Origin: Bryobacterales bacterium
GTDB taxonomy: Bacteria; Acidobacteriota; Terriglobia; Bryobacterales; Bryobacteraceae
Assembly: GCA_016716385.1 (NCBI GenBank)
Contig: JADJWL010000008.1
Span: forward strand, 229,346-293,345
DNA: 64,000 nucleotides
Direction: 5' to 3'
Shown here piece by piece: positions 55,601 through 63,731 of this stretch. Under the pieces are notes generated by a model. The model was not told the origin of the DNA, did no database searches, and saw only the letters and a program-made list of their open reading frames with translations. A program made the translations under genes and the position numbers. Each line of letters begins with the position of its first letter. The stretch's first letter is position 1.

Positions 55601-56689
55601 ATGGAAACGATGAGTCAACAGCGCGATGCCTTTGTGGATCGCGTGTTTCAGTCAATCGGCGGGTTCTTCGACGTATTCACCATGTATCTCGGTGACCGCC
55701 TCGGCTTCTACGAAACTCTCGCCGCCGCCGGCCCGCTCACACCGCCCGAGCTCGCCGCGCGCACCGGAACGCACGAACGCTACGTCCGCGAATGGCTCGA
55801 GCAGCAGACCGTCGCCGGATTCCTCCGCGTCGACGATCCCGCACAGCCCGCCCGCGAGCGCCGCTACACCCTGCCGCCCGCGCACCGCGAAGTGCTCGCC
55901 GACCGCGACAGCCTCTACTACCTCGCGCCCCAGGCCCAGCTCCTCAACGGCGCCGTCCGTCCCATCGACCAGCTCCTGCGCGCCTTCCGCACCGGCGACG
56001 GCGTCGACTACCGCGAGTACGGCCCCGACCTCCGCGAGGGACAGTCCCGCAACAACCGCGTCATGTTCCTGAAGCAGCTCAGCCAGGAATGGCTCGCCGC
56101 CATGCCGGACGTGCTCGCCCGTCTCCACGCCGATCCGCCCGCCCGCGTCGCCGAACTCGGCTGCGGCGGAGGCTACGCCGCCATCGGCATGGCCCGCCAC
56201 TTCCCGAAGATCGCCATCGACGGCTTCGACCTCGACGCCCCTTCGGTCGAAATGGCCAGGCGCAACGCCGCCGAAGCCGGCCTCTCCGCCCGCGTCCGGT
56301 TCCACGTCCGCGACGCCGGCGACCCCGCCCTCGCCGGCCAGTATGACCTGGTCACCGCCTTCGAATGTGTCCACGACATGGGCCGCCCCGTCGAAGCGCT
56401 CCAAAGCATGCGCCGTCTCGCCCGCGAAGGCGGAGCCGTGCTCGTCGCCGACGAACGCGTCGGCGAAACCTTCACCGGGCGCTCCGAAGACGGCTTCGAG
56501 CGCATGATGTACGGCTGGAGCGTCCTGCACTGCCTGCCGTCCGGGATGTGCGAACACGAATCGGCCGGCACCGGAGCGGTCATGCGGCCCCACACCCTGC
56601 GCGAATACGCGATGGAAGCCGGCTTCCGCGACGTCGAAACCCTCCCCGTCGACCACGCCTTCTTCCGCTTCTACCGCCTCCATGCGTGA
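55601..56689 (+). CDS. SAM-dependent methyltransferase with winged-helix N-domain
   Basis: 362 aa from the ATG at 55601. The N-terminal winged helix (LTPPELAARTGTHERYVREW) precedes a class I Rossmann domain: motif I ARVAELGCGGGYAAIGMA, motif II FDLDAPSVEMAR, motif IV AFECVHDMG. This is the layout of small-molecule O-methyltransferase-like proteins. Substrate unknown. A strong SD is buried in a hairpin just upstream. Confidence 0.85.
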   Translation: METMSQQRDAFVDRVFQSIGGFFDVFTMYLGDRLGFYETLAAAGPLTPPELAARTGTHERYVREWLEQQTVAGFLRVDDPAQPARERRYTLPPAHREVLADRDSLYYLAPQAQLLNGAVRPIDQLLRAFRTGDGVDYREYGPDLREGQSRNNRVMFLKQLSQEWLAAMPDVLARLHADPPARVAELGCGGGYAAIGMARHFPKIAIDGFDLDAPSVEMARRNAAEAGLSARVRFHVRDAGDPALAGQYDLVTAFECVHDMGRPVEALQSMRRLAREGGAVLVADERVGETFTGRSEDGFERMMYGWSVLHCLPSGMCEHESAGTGAVMRPHTLREYAMEAGFRDVETLPVDHAFFRFYRLHA

Positions 56690-56701
56690 TCCCGTGCGCG
56701 C

Positions 56702-56707
56702 TATCGT
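56702..56707 (+). promoter_or_regulatory. -10 box immediately upstream of the RHH gene
   Basis: TATCGT ends 6 nt before the ATG at 56714. Confidence 0.3.
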
Positions 56708-56713
56708 AGGGGG

Positions 56714-56938
56714 ATGCGCACCACGCTCGACGTCCCCGACGAGGCGTATTCCATCGCCAAGGCGCTCGCCCGCGACCAGAACCGCAGCCTGGGACCGGTC
56801 GTCGGTGACCTCATCCTCCAGTCGGTCAAGCGCGCCGAAGGCGCCTCCATCCAGATGAGCGACTACGGCTTCCCGACGTTCCGCTGCACCAGGCCTGTCA
56901 CCAGCGAGGATGTCACAGCGCTCGTTCACGAGCAATAA
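56714..56938 (+). CDS. Ribbon-helix-helix antitoxin (VapB-like), orphan
   Basis: 74 aa. MRTTLDVPDEAYSIAKALAR is the RHH beta strand and first helix; the tail (GFPTFRCTRPVTSEDVTALV) is the toxin-binding part seen in VapB proteins paired with PIN toxins. No toxin gene follows; the next gene is on the other strand. Confidence 0.75.
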   Translation: MRTTLDVPDEAYSIAKALARDQNRSLGPVVGDLILQSVKRAEGASIQMSDYGFPTFRCTRPVTSEDVTALVHEQ

Positions 56939-56954
56939 AGGACGCCAGCGCCCC

Positions 56955-57404
56955 TCACCGCGCCGGATCGTAGATCAGCGGCTCCCCCGCCCGCCACTCC
57001 GCGCCATCGGCGAACTGCACCGACTCAATCGACAACACCACCACGGCGAACTCCTGGTCGATCCCCTTCGCCTTCCGGTACAGCTCCCGCAGATTGCCCA
57101 GGCCCAGCTCCACGCGCCGGCTTTCGCTCCGGGCCAGCTTCGCCGCAAGACTTACGCTCTCCACCTGCTCCTTGTCTCCCGCGCCGGAAAGCGTCACCAC
57201 CACCCGCACCGACTCCACCGCGCTCCGCGATTCATTCCGGAATTCCGCCGACTGAAACGCATACGCCCGCGACGCCTTCGCCGACGACACCAGCACCGGG
57301 CAACTGGGATGGGTTTGCGTGGAAAAAACCAGCTTCTCGGCGGCGAACGCGCCCACCGCGACGCAGAAGGCCAGCAGAAACGCAGTGGCGGCGTGCGATG
57401 CCAC
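56955..57404 (-). CDS. Exported protein of unknown function
   Basis: 149 aa. Signal peptide (TAFLLAFCVAVGAFAAE). The mature part is a small beta-rich domain with FRNESRSAVESVRVVVTLSG, resembling an Ig-like or transport-accessory fold. A single Cys. No family recognised. Confidence 0.6.
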   Translation of the reverse strand: MASHAATAFLLAFCVAVGAFAAEKLVFSTQTHPSCPVLVSSAKASRAYAFQSAEFRNESRSAVESVRVVVTLSGAGDKEQVESVSLAAKLARSESRRVELGLGNLRELYRKAKGIDQEFAVVVLSIESVQFADGAEWRAGEPLIYDPAR

Positions 57405-57454
57405 GGCTGAAGTATACCGCGAGCCCCATCGCCTTGGTACAATTCGCGTACCCC

Positions 57455-58531
57455 GTGGCCGCCCTCGCCCAAAGACTCCACTCCCTCGACGTCTTTCGCG
57501 GCCTCACCATCGCCTTCATGATCCTCGTGAACAACCCGGGATCCTGGAAGACCACCTACGCTCCGCTCCTCCACGCCGAATGGCACGGCTGGACCGTCAC
57601 CGACATGGTCTTCCCTTCCTTCCTCTGGATCGTCGGCGTCGCCCTCACCCTGTCGTTCGCCCGCCGCGTCGATGAGGGACAGCCGCGCGGCCGGCTCCTC
57701 GCTCACACCTGCCGCCGGGCGGCCCTCCTGTTCCTGCTCGGCCTGTTCCTCAACGGCTTTCCCGCCTACACCCTCGCCACCTTGCGCATCCCCGGCGTGC
57801 TCCAGCGCATCGCCGTCTGCTACCTGATCGCGGCCGCCATCTATCTCTATACCGGCGTCCGCGGGCGCATCGCCGCCGTCGCCGTCGTCTTCGGCCTCTA
57901 CTGGCTGCTCATGCACCCTGGCGGCTACGAGAAGGACACGAACTTCGCCCGCCACGTCGACTCCCTCTTCCTCAGCGGGCACATGTGGTCCGCCACAAAG
58001 ACCTGGGATCCCGAAGGCATCGTCAGCACGCTGCCCGCCATCGCGACAGCGCTCTTCGGGGTCCTTGCGGGCGACCTGCTCCGCACCGGCCTCGACGCCG
58101 CGCGCAAGACCGCCTGGCTCTACACCTCCGGCTGCGCGCTGCTCACCGCGGGCCTCCTCTGGGACCTCGCAATGCCCATCAACAAGAATCTCTGGACCAA
58201 CTCCTACGCGCTGTTCGCCGCGGGCTTCTCGACACTCGTCTTCGCCGCCTGCTACTGGTTCCTCGACGTGCTCGGATGGCGGCGCGGCACGCGCCCTCTC
58301 GCCCTCTACGGCCTCAACGCGATCGCCGTCTACGTCCTGAGCGGACTGTTCGCCCGCGCCATGGGCATGATCACGCTGGCGGACACGCCCCTCAAGGCCC
58401 ACGTCTTCGCCGCCTTCGAACGCTTCGCGAATCCGTACAACGCATCGCTCCTCTACGCGCTCCTCAACGTGACCGTGCTCTACGGCGCCGCCTGGGTGAT
58501 GCACCGCAAAGGATGGTATCTGCGCATATGA
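57455..58531 (+). CDS. DUF5009-like membrane acyltransferase (heparan-alpha-glucosaminide N-acetyltransferase-like)
   Basis: 358 aa from the GTG at 57455. Opening signature RLHSLDVFRGLTIAFMILVN and DMVFPSFLWIVGVALTLSF, then about ten membrane helices and CYWFLDVLGWRRG near the end. These proteins move acetyl groups across the membrane to amino sugars in known animal homologues; the bacterial role is open. Its stop overlaps the next ATG (ATGA). A TACAAT lies 11 nt upstream of the start. Confidence 0.82.
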   Translation: MAALAQRLHSLDVFRGLTIAFMILVNNPGSWKTTYAPLLHAEWHGWTVTDMVFPSFLWIVGVALTLSFARRVDEGQPRGRLLAHTCRRAALLFLLGLFLNGFPAYTLATLRIPGVLQRIAVCYLIAAAIYLYTGVRGRIAAVAVVFGLYWLLMHPGGYEKDTNFARHVDSLFLSGHMWSATKTWDPEGIVSTLPAIATALFGVLAGDLLRTGLDAARKTAWLYTSGCALLTAGLLWDLAMPINKNLWTNSYALFAAGFSTLVFAACYWFLDVLGWRRGTRPLALYGLNAIAVYVLSGLFARAMGMITLADTPLKAHVFAAFERFANPYNASLLYALLNVTVLYGAAWVMHRKGWYLRI

Positions 58532-60294
58532 CCCGCCGTACGCTGCTCAGCCTTCTGGCCGCTCCCGCCGCCGCCGCCGACCCCGCGATGCTGTGGAACC
58601 ACGTCGAGCGCCTGCTGCGCGAAAACGACGAGCGGCGCCGCGCAGCCCTCGAAGCCGTGAACGGTCCCGCCGCCCGCACTGCGCTGCGGTCCCGAGTGCG
58701 CTCGGCCATGCTCCGCGCCATTGGAGGCCTCCCCCAGCGCACGGATCTCGCGCCGCGCACCGCCGGCGAACTCCGCCGCGACGGCTACCGCATCGAGAAG
58801 GTCATCTACCAGAGCCGTCCCGGATTCTCCGTCACCGGCAATCTCTACCTCCCCGCCGGCGCCGGACGCCATCCCGCCGTCCTCCACTCCTGCGGCCACT
58901 CGGTCAACGGGAAGGCGTCGGCGGCTTATCAGCGCGTCTCCATCGGCTTGGCCCGTCTCGGTTTCGTCGTGCTCACCTTCGATCCCATCGGGCAGGGCGA
59001 GCGCTTCCAGTACGCCGGCATCCGGCAGCCCACGGTGGACCATGCCCGCTCCGGCCGCCAGGCGTATCTCACCGGCGCCACCCTCGCGCAGTTCCGCATC
59101 TGGGACGCCATCCGCGGCCTCGACTATCTCGAAACCCGCCCCGAAGTGGATCCGCGGCGCCTCGGCATGATCGGCCAGTCCGGCGGCGGCATGCTCACCC
59201 TGATCACCGCTCCGCTCGACGAACGCATCCGCGCCGCGATGTCGGCGTGCGCCGTGGCCACGTACTATCACAAGACTCTCGCCGGCCTCATCGCCGACCC
59301 CGAACAGATCCAGCCCGGCCTGCTCGGCAGCGGCATCGACCACCCGGAGCTGATCGCCTCGGTCGCGCCCCGGCCATTCCTGATCTGCGCCGCCCGGCGC
59401 GACTTCGTCCCCATCGACGGCGCGCGCCGCACGTTCCAGGAAGTGCGCCCGCACTTCCCGCCCGGCACAGTCGCCATCGCGGAAACCGACGATGTCCACA
59501 ACCTGAACCGCGAACTGCGCGAGGCCACCTACGCCTGGATGCTGCGCCACCTGGCCGGCCGCGACGAATCGCCCAGCGAGCCCGAACTGGCCATCGAAAA
59601 GGACGAAGACTTGCAATGCACCCCGGCCGGCTCCGTGTTCGACACGCCCGGCGCGCGGAGGGTCTTCGATTTCACACGCGCGACCGCCCGGACTCTCGCC
59701 GCCCGGCGGCCCGCGGCGGTGGATCCAGGTGCGGTCCGCGCCCTGCTGGGCCTGCCGCCGGACCTCCCGCCTCCCCGCCGCATCGGAGCCCGGATCGAAA
59801 CCGAGCCGGGCATCGCACTCCCGCTCGACATCGAAGGAGACGGGACAGACCTGCTGCTGGTCGTCTCGCCCGACGGCCGCCGCCCGGCGTGGGCCACGGG
59901 CCGCGTCGCCATCCTGCAGCCGCGCGGATGGGGCGCGACCGCTCCGGACCGCCCCGAGGACTTCTTCGCCTACCGCGGCTACGAACTCGGGCGTCCGCTG
60001 CTCGGGATGCGCGTCCTCGACGTCCTGCAGTGTGTCCGCCTGCTCCGCGCGGATTTCCCTCGAATCTCTGTAGCGGGCGAGGGCCCCGCGGGGATCGTCG
60101 CGCTGCACGCGCTGGTGCTCGACCCCGAGATCGCCGCCGCGCAACTACGCGCCACGCCGGAGTCCTACGAAGTGTTTCTCGAGCGAGCGGATATCGACGC
60201 ACCGGTCGCGTCGTTTCCCGCGGGAGTCCTGCGGACCTACGACCTGCCCGCGCTGATCGAAGCCGCCGGCCCGGGCCGGGTGATCCGGGGATGA
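58528..60294 (+). CDS. Secreted alpha/beta hydrolase (acetyl-xylan-esterase-like)
   Basis: 588 aa, coupled to the upstream acyltransferase (ATGA). Short Tat-like start (TRRTLLSLLAAPAAA). Nucleophile elbow MIGQSGGGMLTL, with FDPIGQGERFQ and PRPFLICAARRDFVP before the acid and VHNLN the His region. About 200 extra residues form a C-terminal second hydrolase-like half without GxSxG. It probably removes acyl groups from polysaccharides; pairing with an amino-sugar acyltransferase is suggestive. Confidence 0.8.
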   Translation: MTRRTLLSLLAAPAAAADPAMLWNHVERLLRENDERRRAALEAVNGPAARTALRSRVRSAMLRAIGGLPQRTDLAPRTAGELRRDGYRIEKVIYQSRPGFSVTGNLYLPAGAGRHPAVLHSCGHSVNGKASAAYQRVSIGLARLGFVVLTFDPIGQGERFQYAGIRQPTVDHARSGRQAYLTGATLAQFRIWDAIRGLDYLETRPEVDPRRLGMIGQSGGGMLTLITAPLDERIRAAMSACAVATYYHKTLAGLIADPEQIQPGLLGSGIDHPELIASVAPRPFLICAARRDFVPIDGARRTFQEVRPHFPPGTVAIAETDDVHNLNRELREATYAWMLRHLAGRDESPSEPELAIEKDEDLQCTPAGSVFDTPGARRVFDFTRATARTLAARRPAAVDPGAVRALLGLPPDLPPPRRIGARIETEPGIALPLDIEGDGTDLLLVVSPDGRRPAWATGRVAILQPRGWGATAPDRPEDFFAYRGYELGRPLLGMRVLDVLQCVRLLRADFPRISVAGEGPAGIVALHALVLDPEIAAAQLRATPESYEVFLERADIDAPVASFPAGVLRTYDLPALIEAAGPGRVIRG

Positions 60295-60413
60295 CCGGCG
60301 GAATAACCGCGTCATGATTCCTTGCTGCTGAAGCAGGGAACTTTGGTCAGGCAGCACGCCCCAGAATCAAGTGGCTTTGCCGGATTCCGGTGCGGCGGTA
60401 GAATTGCGGTTGG

Positions 60414-60824
60414 ATGACGATCAACGTCGAGTTGCGGGACGATCAGGCGGCGCGCCTGGACCGGTTCGCCACCAGCCTGCGTAAGAGTCGCGGCGAAGCC
60501 ACGGCCCAGTTGATCGAAGAAGGACTGCGACACGCCGAATTTCCGGCAATTGAGTTCCGGGATTCTCTTGTCGGCCGCCAAGCCTACGTCGTTGGCTCGC
60601 GTCTGGCAGTCTGGGAAGTCTCGATGATCGCGGAAGGGTACGGATTGGAGGTCGCTGCGACCGCGCAGCACCTTCAACTCGACCACGACCGCGTGTCCCA
60701 GGCGCTTCGTTACGCGTCGGTGTTTGAATCTGAGGTCCGTGAGGCGCTCGCCGAGAACCGTGCGATCACACTGGACAACCTGCGCGCGTCCTTGCCGCCT
60801 GGTGCTTGGGTCGACATCCGGTAG
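60414..60824 (+). CDS. RHH plus DUF433-like antitoxin, orphan
   Basis: 136 aa. Residues 1-40 look like a ribbon-helix-helix start (TINVELRDDQAARLDRFATS). Residues 45-105 match the DUF433 winged-helix pattern (FRDSLVGRQAYVVGSRLAVWE). Such antitoxins usually precede a PIN-like DUF5615 toxin, which is absent. A TTGCCG-16-TAGAAT promoter lies just upstream (60377-60404). Confidence 0.6.
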   Translation: MTINVELRDDQAARLDRFATSLRKSRGEATAQLIEEGLRHAEFPAIEFRDSLVGRQAYVVGSRLAVWEVSMIAEGYGLEVAATAQHLQLDHDRVSQALRYASVFESEVREALAENRAITLDNLRASLPPGAWVDIR

Positions 60825-60852
60825 ATGTTGCAGTTCCTGGCACCGGCCGAAA

Positions 60853-60947
60853 GTGATCGGCATGAGCCCGGAAACCTGATCGGCTTCATCCCGGAATCGT
60901 GATCGCCATCAGCCCGGAACGGTGATCGGCTTGCCCCGGAATACGCA
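60853..60947 (-). mobile_element. Solo IS21-family-like end with four 23-bp terminal repeats
   Basis: Four direct repeats with 23-bp spacing start at 60853, 60876, 60899 and 60922, each of the form GTGATCGGCnTnnnCCCGGAA. The last runs into AATACGCA, giving the CA end (TGCG on the minus strand). Multiple ~20-bp repeats and TG...CA ends are the termini recognised by IS21 IstA. No istA or istB gene is present and the other end is not seen, so this is a remnant. It abuts attC1. Confidence 0.5.
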
Positions 60948-60951
60948 GGCT

Positions 60952-60994
60952 CATCGGTGCAGCCGCCGCCGGCGGCTGCAAGCCGGTGTTGGGC
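60952..60994 (-). other. Truncated integron attC site 1
   Basis: On the minus strand R'' GCCCAAC (60994-60988) leads into a stem with GCAGCCGCC/GGCGGCTGC arms. The R' core (GTTRGGC) that should follow is missing and is replaced by the IS21-like end. Confidence 0.5.
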
Positions 60995-61012
60995 CGCCCG
61001 TCCGCGCGCCGG

Positions 61013-61018
61013 TATACT
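61013..61018 (+). promoter_or_regulatory. -10 box of the cassette toxin-antitoxin pair
   Basis: TATACT ends 6 nt before the ATG at 61025, no SD; the cassette pair carries its own promoter, opposite to the array direction. Confidence 0.4.
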
Positions 61019-61024
61019 GGTGTC

Positions 61025-61243
61025 ATGACCCAAATCCTTGAAGCGGCCCTAGCGGAGTTGGCCAAGCTGCCGCCCGAAGAGCAAGACCGGGTCGGACGCT
61101 GGCTGCTCGAGGAACTTCGGGACGAGGAACGGTGGGACGGCCAGTTCAGGGGCTCGCAGGACGCCCTGAGCAAGCTCGGGGCCGAGGCCCTGGCTGACCG
61201 CGCAGCAGGTCGCACGACGCCGCTCAACCCCGACCGATTGTGA
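61025..61243 (+). CDS. Cassette-borne antitoxin-like protein
   Basis: 72 aa from the ATG at 61025. A helical N-terminal half (ILEAALAELAKLPPEEQDRV, GRWLLEEL) and tail (ALADRAAGRTTPLNPDRL) match small antitoxin-like proteins that precede RelE/HigB-type toxins. Its TGA overlaps the GTG of a toxin-like fragment (GTGA), the usual coupling. It lies between attC1 and attC2. Confidence 0.6.
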   Translation: MTQILEAALAELAKLPPEEQDRVGRWLLEELRDEERWDGQFRGSQDALSKLGAEALADRAAGRTTPLNPDRL

Positions 61244-61341
61244 CCTCCCGCGCGACTCCCGCGATTCTGGGCGGCGTATCGTGGCTTGTCTCCAGAAACC
61301 CGCGAGTTCGCCCGGAAGGCGTATCGGCTTTTACGCTTTCC
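61240..61341 (+). pseudogene. Truncated, frameshifted RelE/HigB-like toxin fragment
   Basis: GTG at 61240 gives TSRATP, then the frame shifts near 61258 and continues RFWAAYRGLSPETREFARKA and YRLLRFPD. This is the N-terminal third of a ~90-aa ParE/RelE-fold toxin. It runs straight into the attC2 stem where that site's R' core is missing, so one deletion removed both the toxin's 3' part and the attC end. No active toxin is expected. Confidence 0.55.
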
Positions 61342-61387
61342 CGATCAGCGGCGGCCGAAGGCCGTCCGCTGCATCGGCTTGTTAGGC
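61342..61387 (-). other. Truncated integron attC site 2
   Basis: Minus strand: R'' GCCTAAC (61387-61381), then CCGATgCAGCGG and GGCC-ttc-GGCC, then CCGCTGATCGG. Stem arms pair with one extrahelical G as in attC3 and attC4. The R' core is absent. Confidence 0.65.
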
Positions 61388-61606
61388 GTCCTCGTCGTTC
61401 CTCTGATTCGTCGGCCCCATCAGTCGTCCAATGAGACCGATGCCATGATCACGCTCAATCTGAAGGGCCAACTCGTTCAGTTGAATCTCGGGATCGAAGT
61501 CGAATTCGCCACCTCCATCCACGGCGCAGTACCCACGATGCCGAATTGTCTTCGCCTTTGACTTAATCGCAGGGCAGGGCTGCTGGTCTCTTTCGCCGCA
61601 AGGCAT
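61382..61606 (-). CDS. Cassette protein of unknown function
   Basis: 74 aa from an ATG at 61606 with AGAAGG upstream. The reading RHRGYCAVDGGGEFDFDPEI and LNELALQIERDHGIGLIGR looks like real protein. The TAA stop is the TAA of attC2's R'' core, typical of cassette genes. An alternative N-terminus in another frame from an ATG at 61637 (SPAKRQKALDALRRKRPAAL) is more protein-like, so an indel near 61580 is possible. Confidence 0.5.
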   Translation of the reverse strand: MPCGERDQQPCPAIKSKAKTIRHRGYCAVDGGGEFDFDPEIQLNELALQIERDHGIGLIGRLMGPTNQRNDEDA

Positions 61607-61667
61607 CCAGAGCCTTCTGACGTTTGGCCGGACTCATGCGCTCGAAGCCACGGAGTGGATCGCTGAA

Positions 61668-62026
61668 CTACATGCCGAGGATAAGTCCACCAAAAGAACC
61701 GCAGATTAAGCCCCATGCACTCGCACTATTCGGCTCAGTCGGCTGGGCGATGAACGCAGCCGCCACGCCGGCTACCGTTCCCGATCGGTGCTCCACTGAG
61801 GCCGCCTTTGTACACGCCGGCTTCGTCCGAACCGATGAACAACCCCAAAGCCGTGCCCAGGACGCCAACGAGAAATCCGCGCAGACAGCCGCCCGCCGAT
61901 CAAGGCGCCGACTGCGCTTCGCATTTCGGGTGTCAAGACACTCGGCCCGAGGTGCTTCAGGGCCAGTCCCGCGACCGCTCCGAGGATCACTCCCCCGAGA
62001 ATACCAGTGACTATGGGGTTCTTCAC
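61668..62026 (-). pseudogene. Cassette glycine-rich membrane protein, two frameshifts
   Basis: GTG at 62026 with AGGAG 9 nt upstream, directly after the attC3 R' core. Frame 1: NPIVTGILGGVILGAVAGLA to about 61900. Frame 2: GFLVGVLGTALGLFIGSDEA to about 61800. Frame 3: GVAAAFIAQPTEP to FGGLILGM and TAG at 61668. Joined, a ~118-aa protein with two or three Gly-zipper membrane segments. Function unknown. Confidence 0.5.
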
Positions 62027-62042
62027 CGTGGGCTCCTGGAAC

Positions 62043-62117
62043 GCCTAACGACCGCGGTTCAGCCGCGGCGGCCCGATGATCTCGCAGGCCGCCGTCGGCT
62101 GCAACCGCTGGTTGGGC
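62043..62117 (-). other. Integron attC site 3 (intact)
   Basis: 75 bp. Minus strand: R'' GCCCAAC (62117-62111), L'' CGGTTgCAGCC with one extrahelical G, a GGCGGCC/GGCCGCC stem with a 13-nt variable loop, L' GGCTG-AACCG, and R' GTTAGGC (62049-62043). This matches the bottom-strand fold used by IntI. Confidence 0.8.
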
Positions 62118-62835
62118 CGCCTACCAGAGAAACGAGCGCCAGCTCGCAGCTGCAGACAAAGTCGCTCAAACTCAGCGGCTGTAACCGAGCGAGACTGCCT
62201 GGCCTCGGACCGGCCGAACGGAGAGCCTTCAGGCACGAAGACCCGAGTTCTGGCTGCGACTGGTTGTCCTTGAAGAACCAGGGTCGCCGCCAATTGGTCG
62301 CCAACACGGAGCACCCGATGAAGGCCGCCGGCCGGAAGGCAGTGGACGTCGCCGGCGACCACAACCGACCGCTCGGCGCCGACAAGGAAACGTCTACCGC
62401 AATCGCGAAACGAGTAGCTTCGGTACCGATGGCGGGCGTGCCGGGAGTCCCGAAGCGTTGCCATCCGAAAGGGCTGGCCGCGTCGGCGCACGCCGAGCGG
62501 AAGATCTCAATCTGTAGCGAGCCTCCGAGTACGACCGAAGCAAAGTCCCAGTAGTGGTCGTGAATGTCCTGAAGCGTCGAGGCATCCACGTCACTTGGCC
62601 AGATATGCAGGCGCACTCGATGAAGGAGGCTGGGCGGTGTTAGAACCAGCTTGAGAAAGCCATTCGGATGCCAACGTGCGCGTTCGCACCATGAGGCCAG
62701 AGTCGCGCGCGTATCGAGAACAGAGTCGAGCCATTCATCCACGAACAGCGCCGCCCGAATCGGCAGCTCTTCCCTAGCCTTGAGCCCCAGGGGGTCTACA
62801 GCACTTCTGGCTAGGTCAGCAAGGCGGCGATTCAT
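62045..62835 (-). pseudogene. Cassette cupin-like protein, one frameshift
   Basis: ATG at 62835, overlapping the stop of the upstream cassette gene (ATGA). Frame 1 to about 62395 (VRLHIWPSDVDAST, IHDHYWDFASVVLGGSLQ); frame 2 from there (GRRFLVGAERSVVVAGDVHC, LPAGGLHRVL, LAATLVLQG). HDH and H in LHRV suggest a cupin metal site. The C-terminus (RPNQRLQPTAACEI) is translated from attC3 and the TAG at 62045 lies in its R' core, typical of cassette genes. About 262 aa when joined. Confidence 0.55.
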
Positions 62836-63707
62836 GAGCAGTTAATCGCGGCAGCGATGACTTCATCGGCACTCTGCCCGCTTCTCGCAAGTGCCTTGAG
62901 CGAAAACCCTAGTCGGAGGTCGTAGTGATGGACATGATGCTCGTAGTACGCATCGTACACACGCGACTCTCGCGGATAATACATACTCCCCGGAAACTTG
63001 ACGTGACCCTTGATGAAGGACAAGAAGATCCCGGCCTCGAAGATCTCGGAGCGGAAGAATGCAAACGAATCGTGGAACCTAACATCCACGTCATGAATCG
63101 CCGCGACCGGATGAAGCGTTCGGATGGTGGCGACGATCTCGGCTTGAAGTCGTGTCCGTTCTGCTGCTACGTCCGAGGAGCCACCCGCAGCGGCTAGTCT
63201 CTTGCGCGCGTGCGCATCCAGGAGAGCTGCGTTCGAAGGGTTCAGTACGATAATTCTGACAGTCTTCCGGTCCAGCCCTTTGGCCCTTCAGACAGTGTGG
63301 CGAGTCGAGTAGCGCAATAGCCCGCCGTTGCGCTGAAAAAGTAGTAGGAAGGACGACGTGTCAAAAGCGGCTGCAAACTTCTCCTCAAAGTGAGGGTCTG
63401 GCAAGTCAGAGCCCTCATACACAGCGACCGGAACTCCCGATAACAGCTTCAGGACTTCGTCAACAGCGCGTCTCGACGCCGCGCCTGCGACGAAGTTAGC
63501 AAAGTCATGTTCAGCAATCAAAGCAAAGCCGACGGTGACGACAGTCGATGCCACCAAAGAACTGACGACTCCGAGCAAGATTGCACGAGTGTCCGTCGAC
63601 CACCCAAACGAGTACGCGACACCGACGCAGATCGCGGATAGGACGAGTGCCCCAAGAGCGAAGAGCGCAATCGACTTGAGCGGCCAATGCTTGACTTCCC
63701 TTGGCAT
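62832..63707 (-). pseudogene. Cassette membrane protein with phospholipase-D-superfamily-like C-domain, in-frame TGA
   Basis: One frame from the ATG at 63707 to 62832 (292 codons) is interrupted by TGA at 63288-63290. Before it: two membrane helices (IALFALGALVLSAICVGVAY and VVSSLVASTVVTVGFALI) and HFEEKFAAAFDTSSFLLLFQ. After it: VRIIVLNPSNAALLDAHARK, DSFAFFRSEIFEAGIFLSF and YYEHHVHHYDLRL. The layout resembles stress- or defence-linked PLD-like membrane proteins, without a visible HKD motif. First gene of the cassette bounded by attC4. Confidence 0.5.
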
Positions 63708-63731
63708 GGTCAGTGTGTGGGGGTCATGTCG

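Noticed and set aside
53631..56935. Several long minus-strand frames over the beta-helix and methyltransferase genes
   Set aside because: They mirror the strong C-ending codon use of the plus-strand genes and have skewed Val/Asp/Ala/Gly composition.
60853..60947. Direct repeats considered as a CRISPR array
   Set aside because: Units are 23 bp with no spacers between them and diverge from each other; they fit transposon terminal repeats better.
61442..61561. Short plus-strand frame after attC2 (ITLNLKGQLVQLNLGIEVEF)
   Set aside because: Lies antisense to the more protein-like minus-strand cassette gene, lacks an SD, and opposes the array direction.
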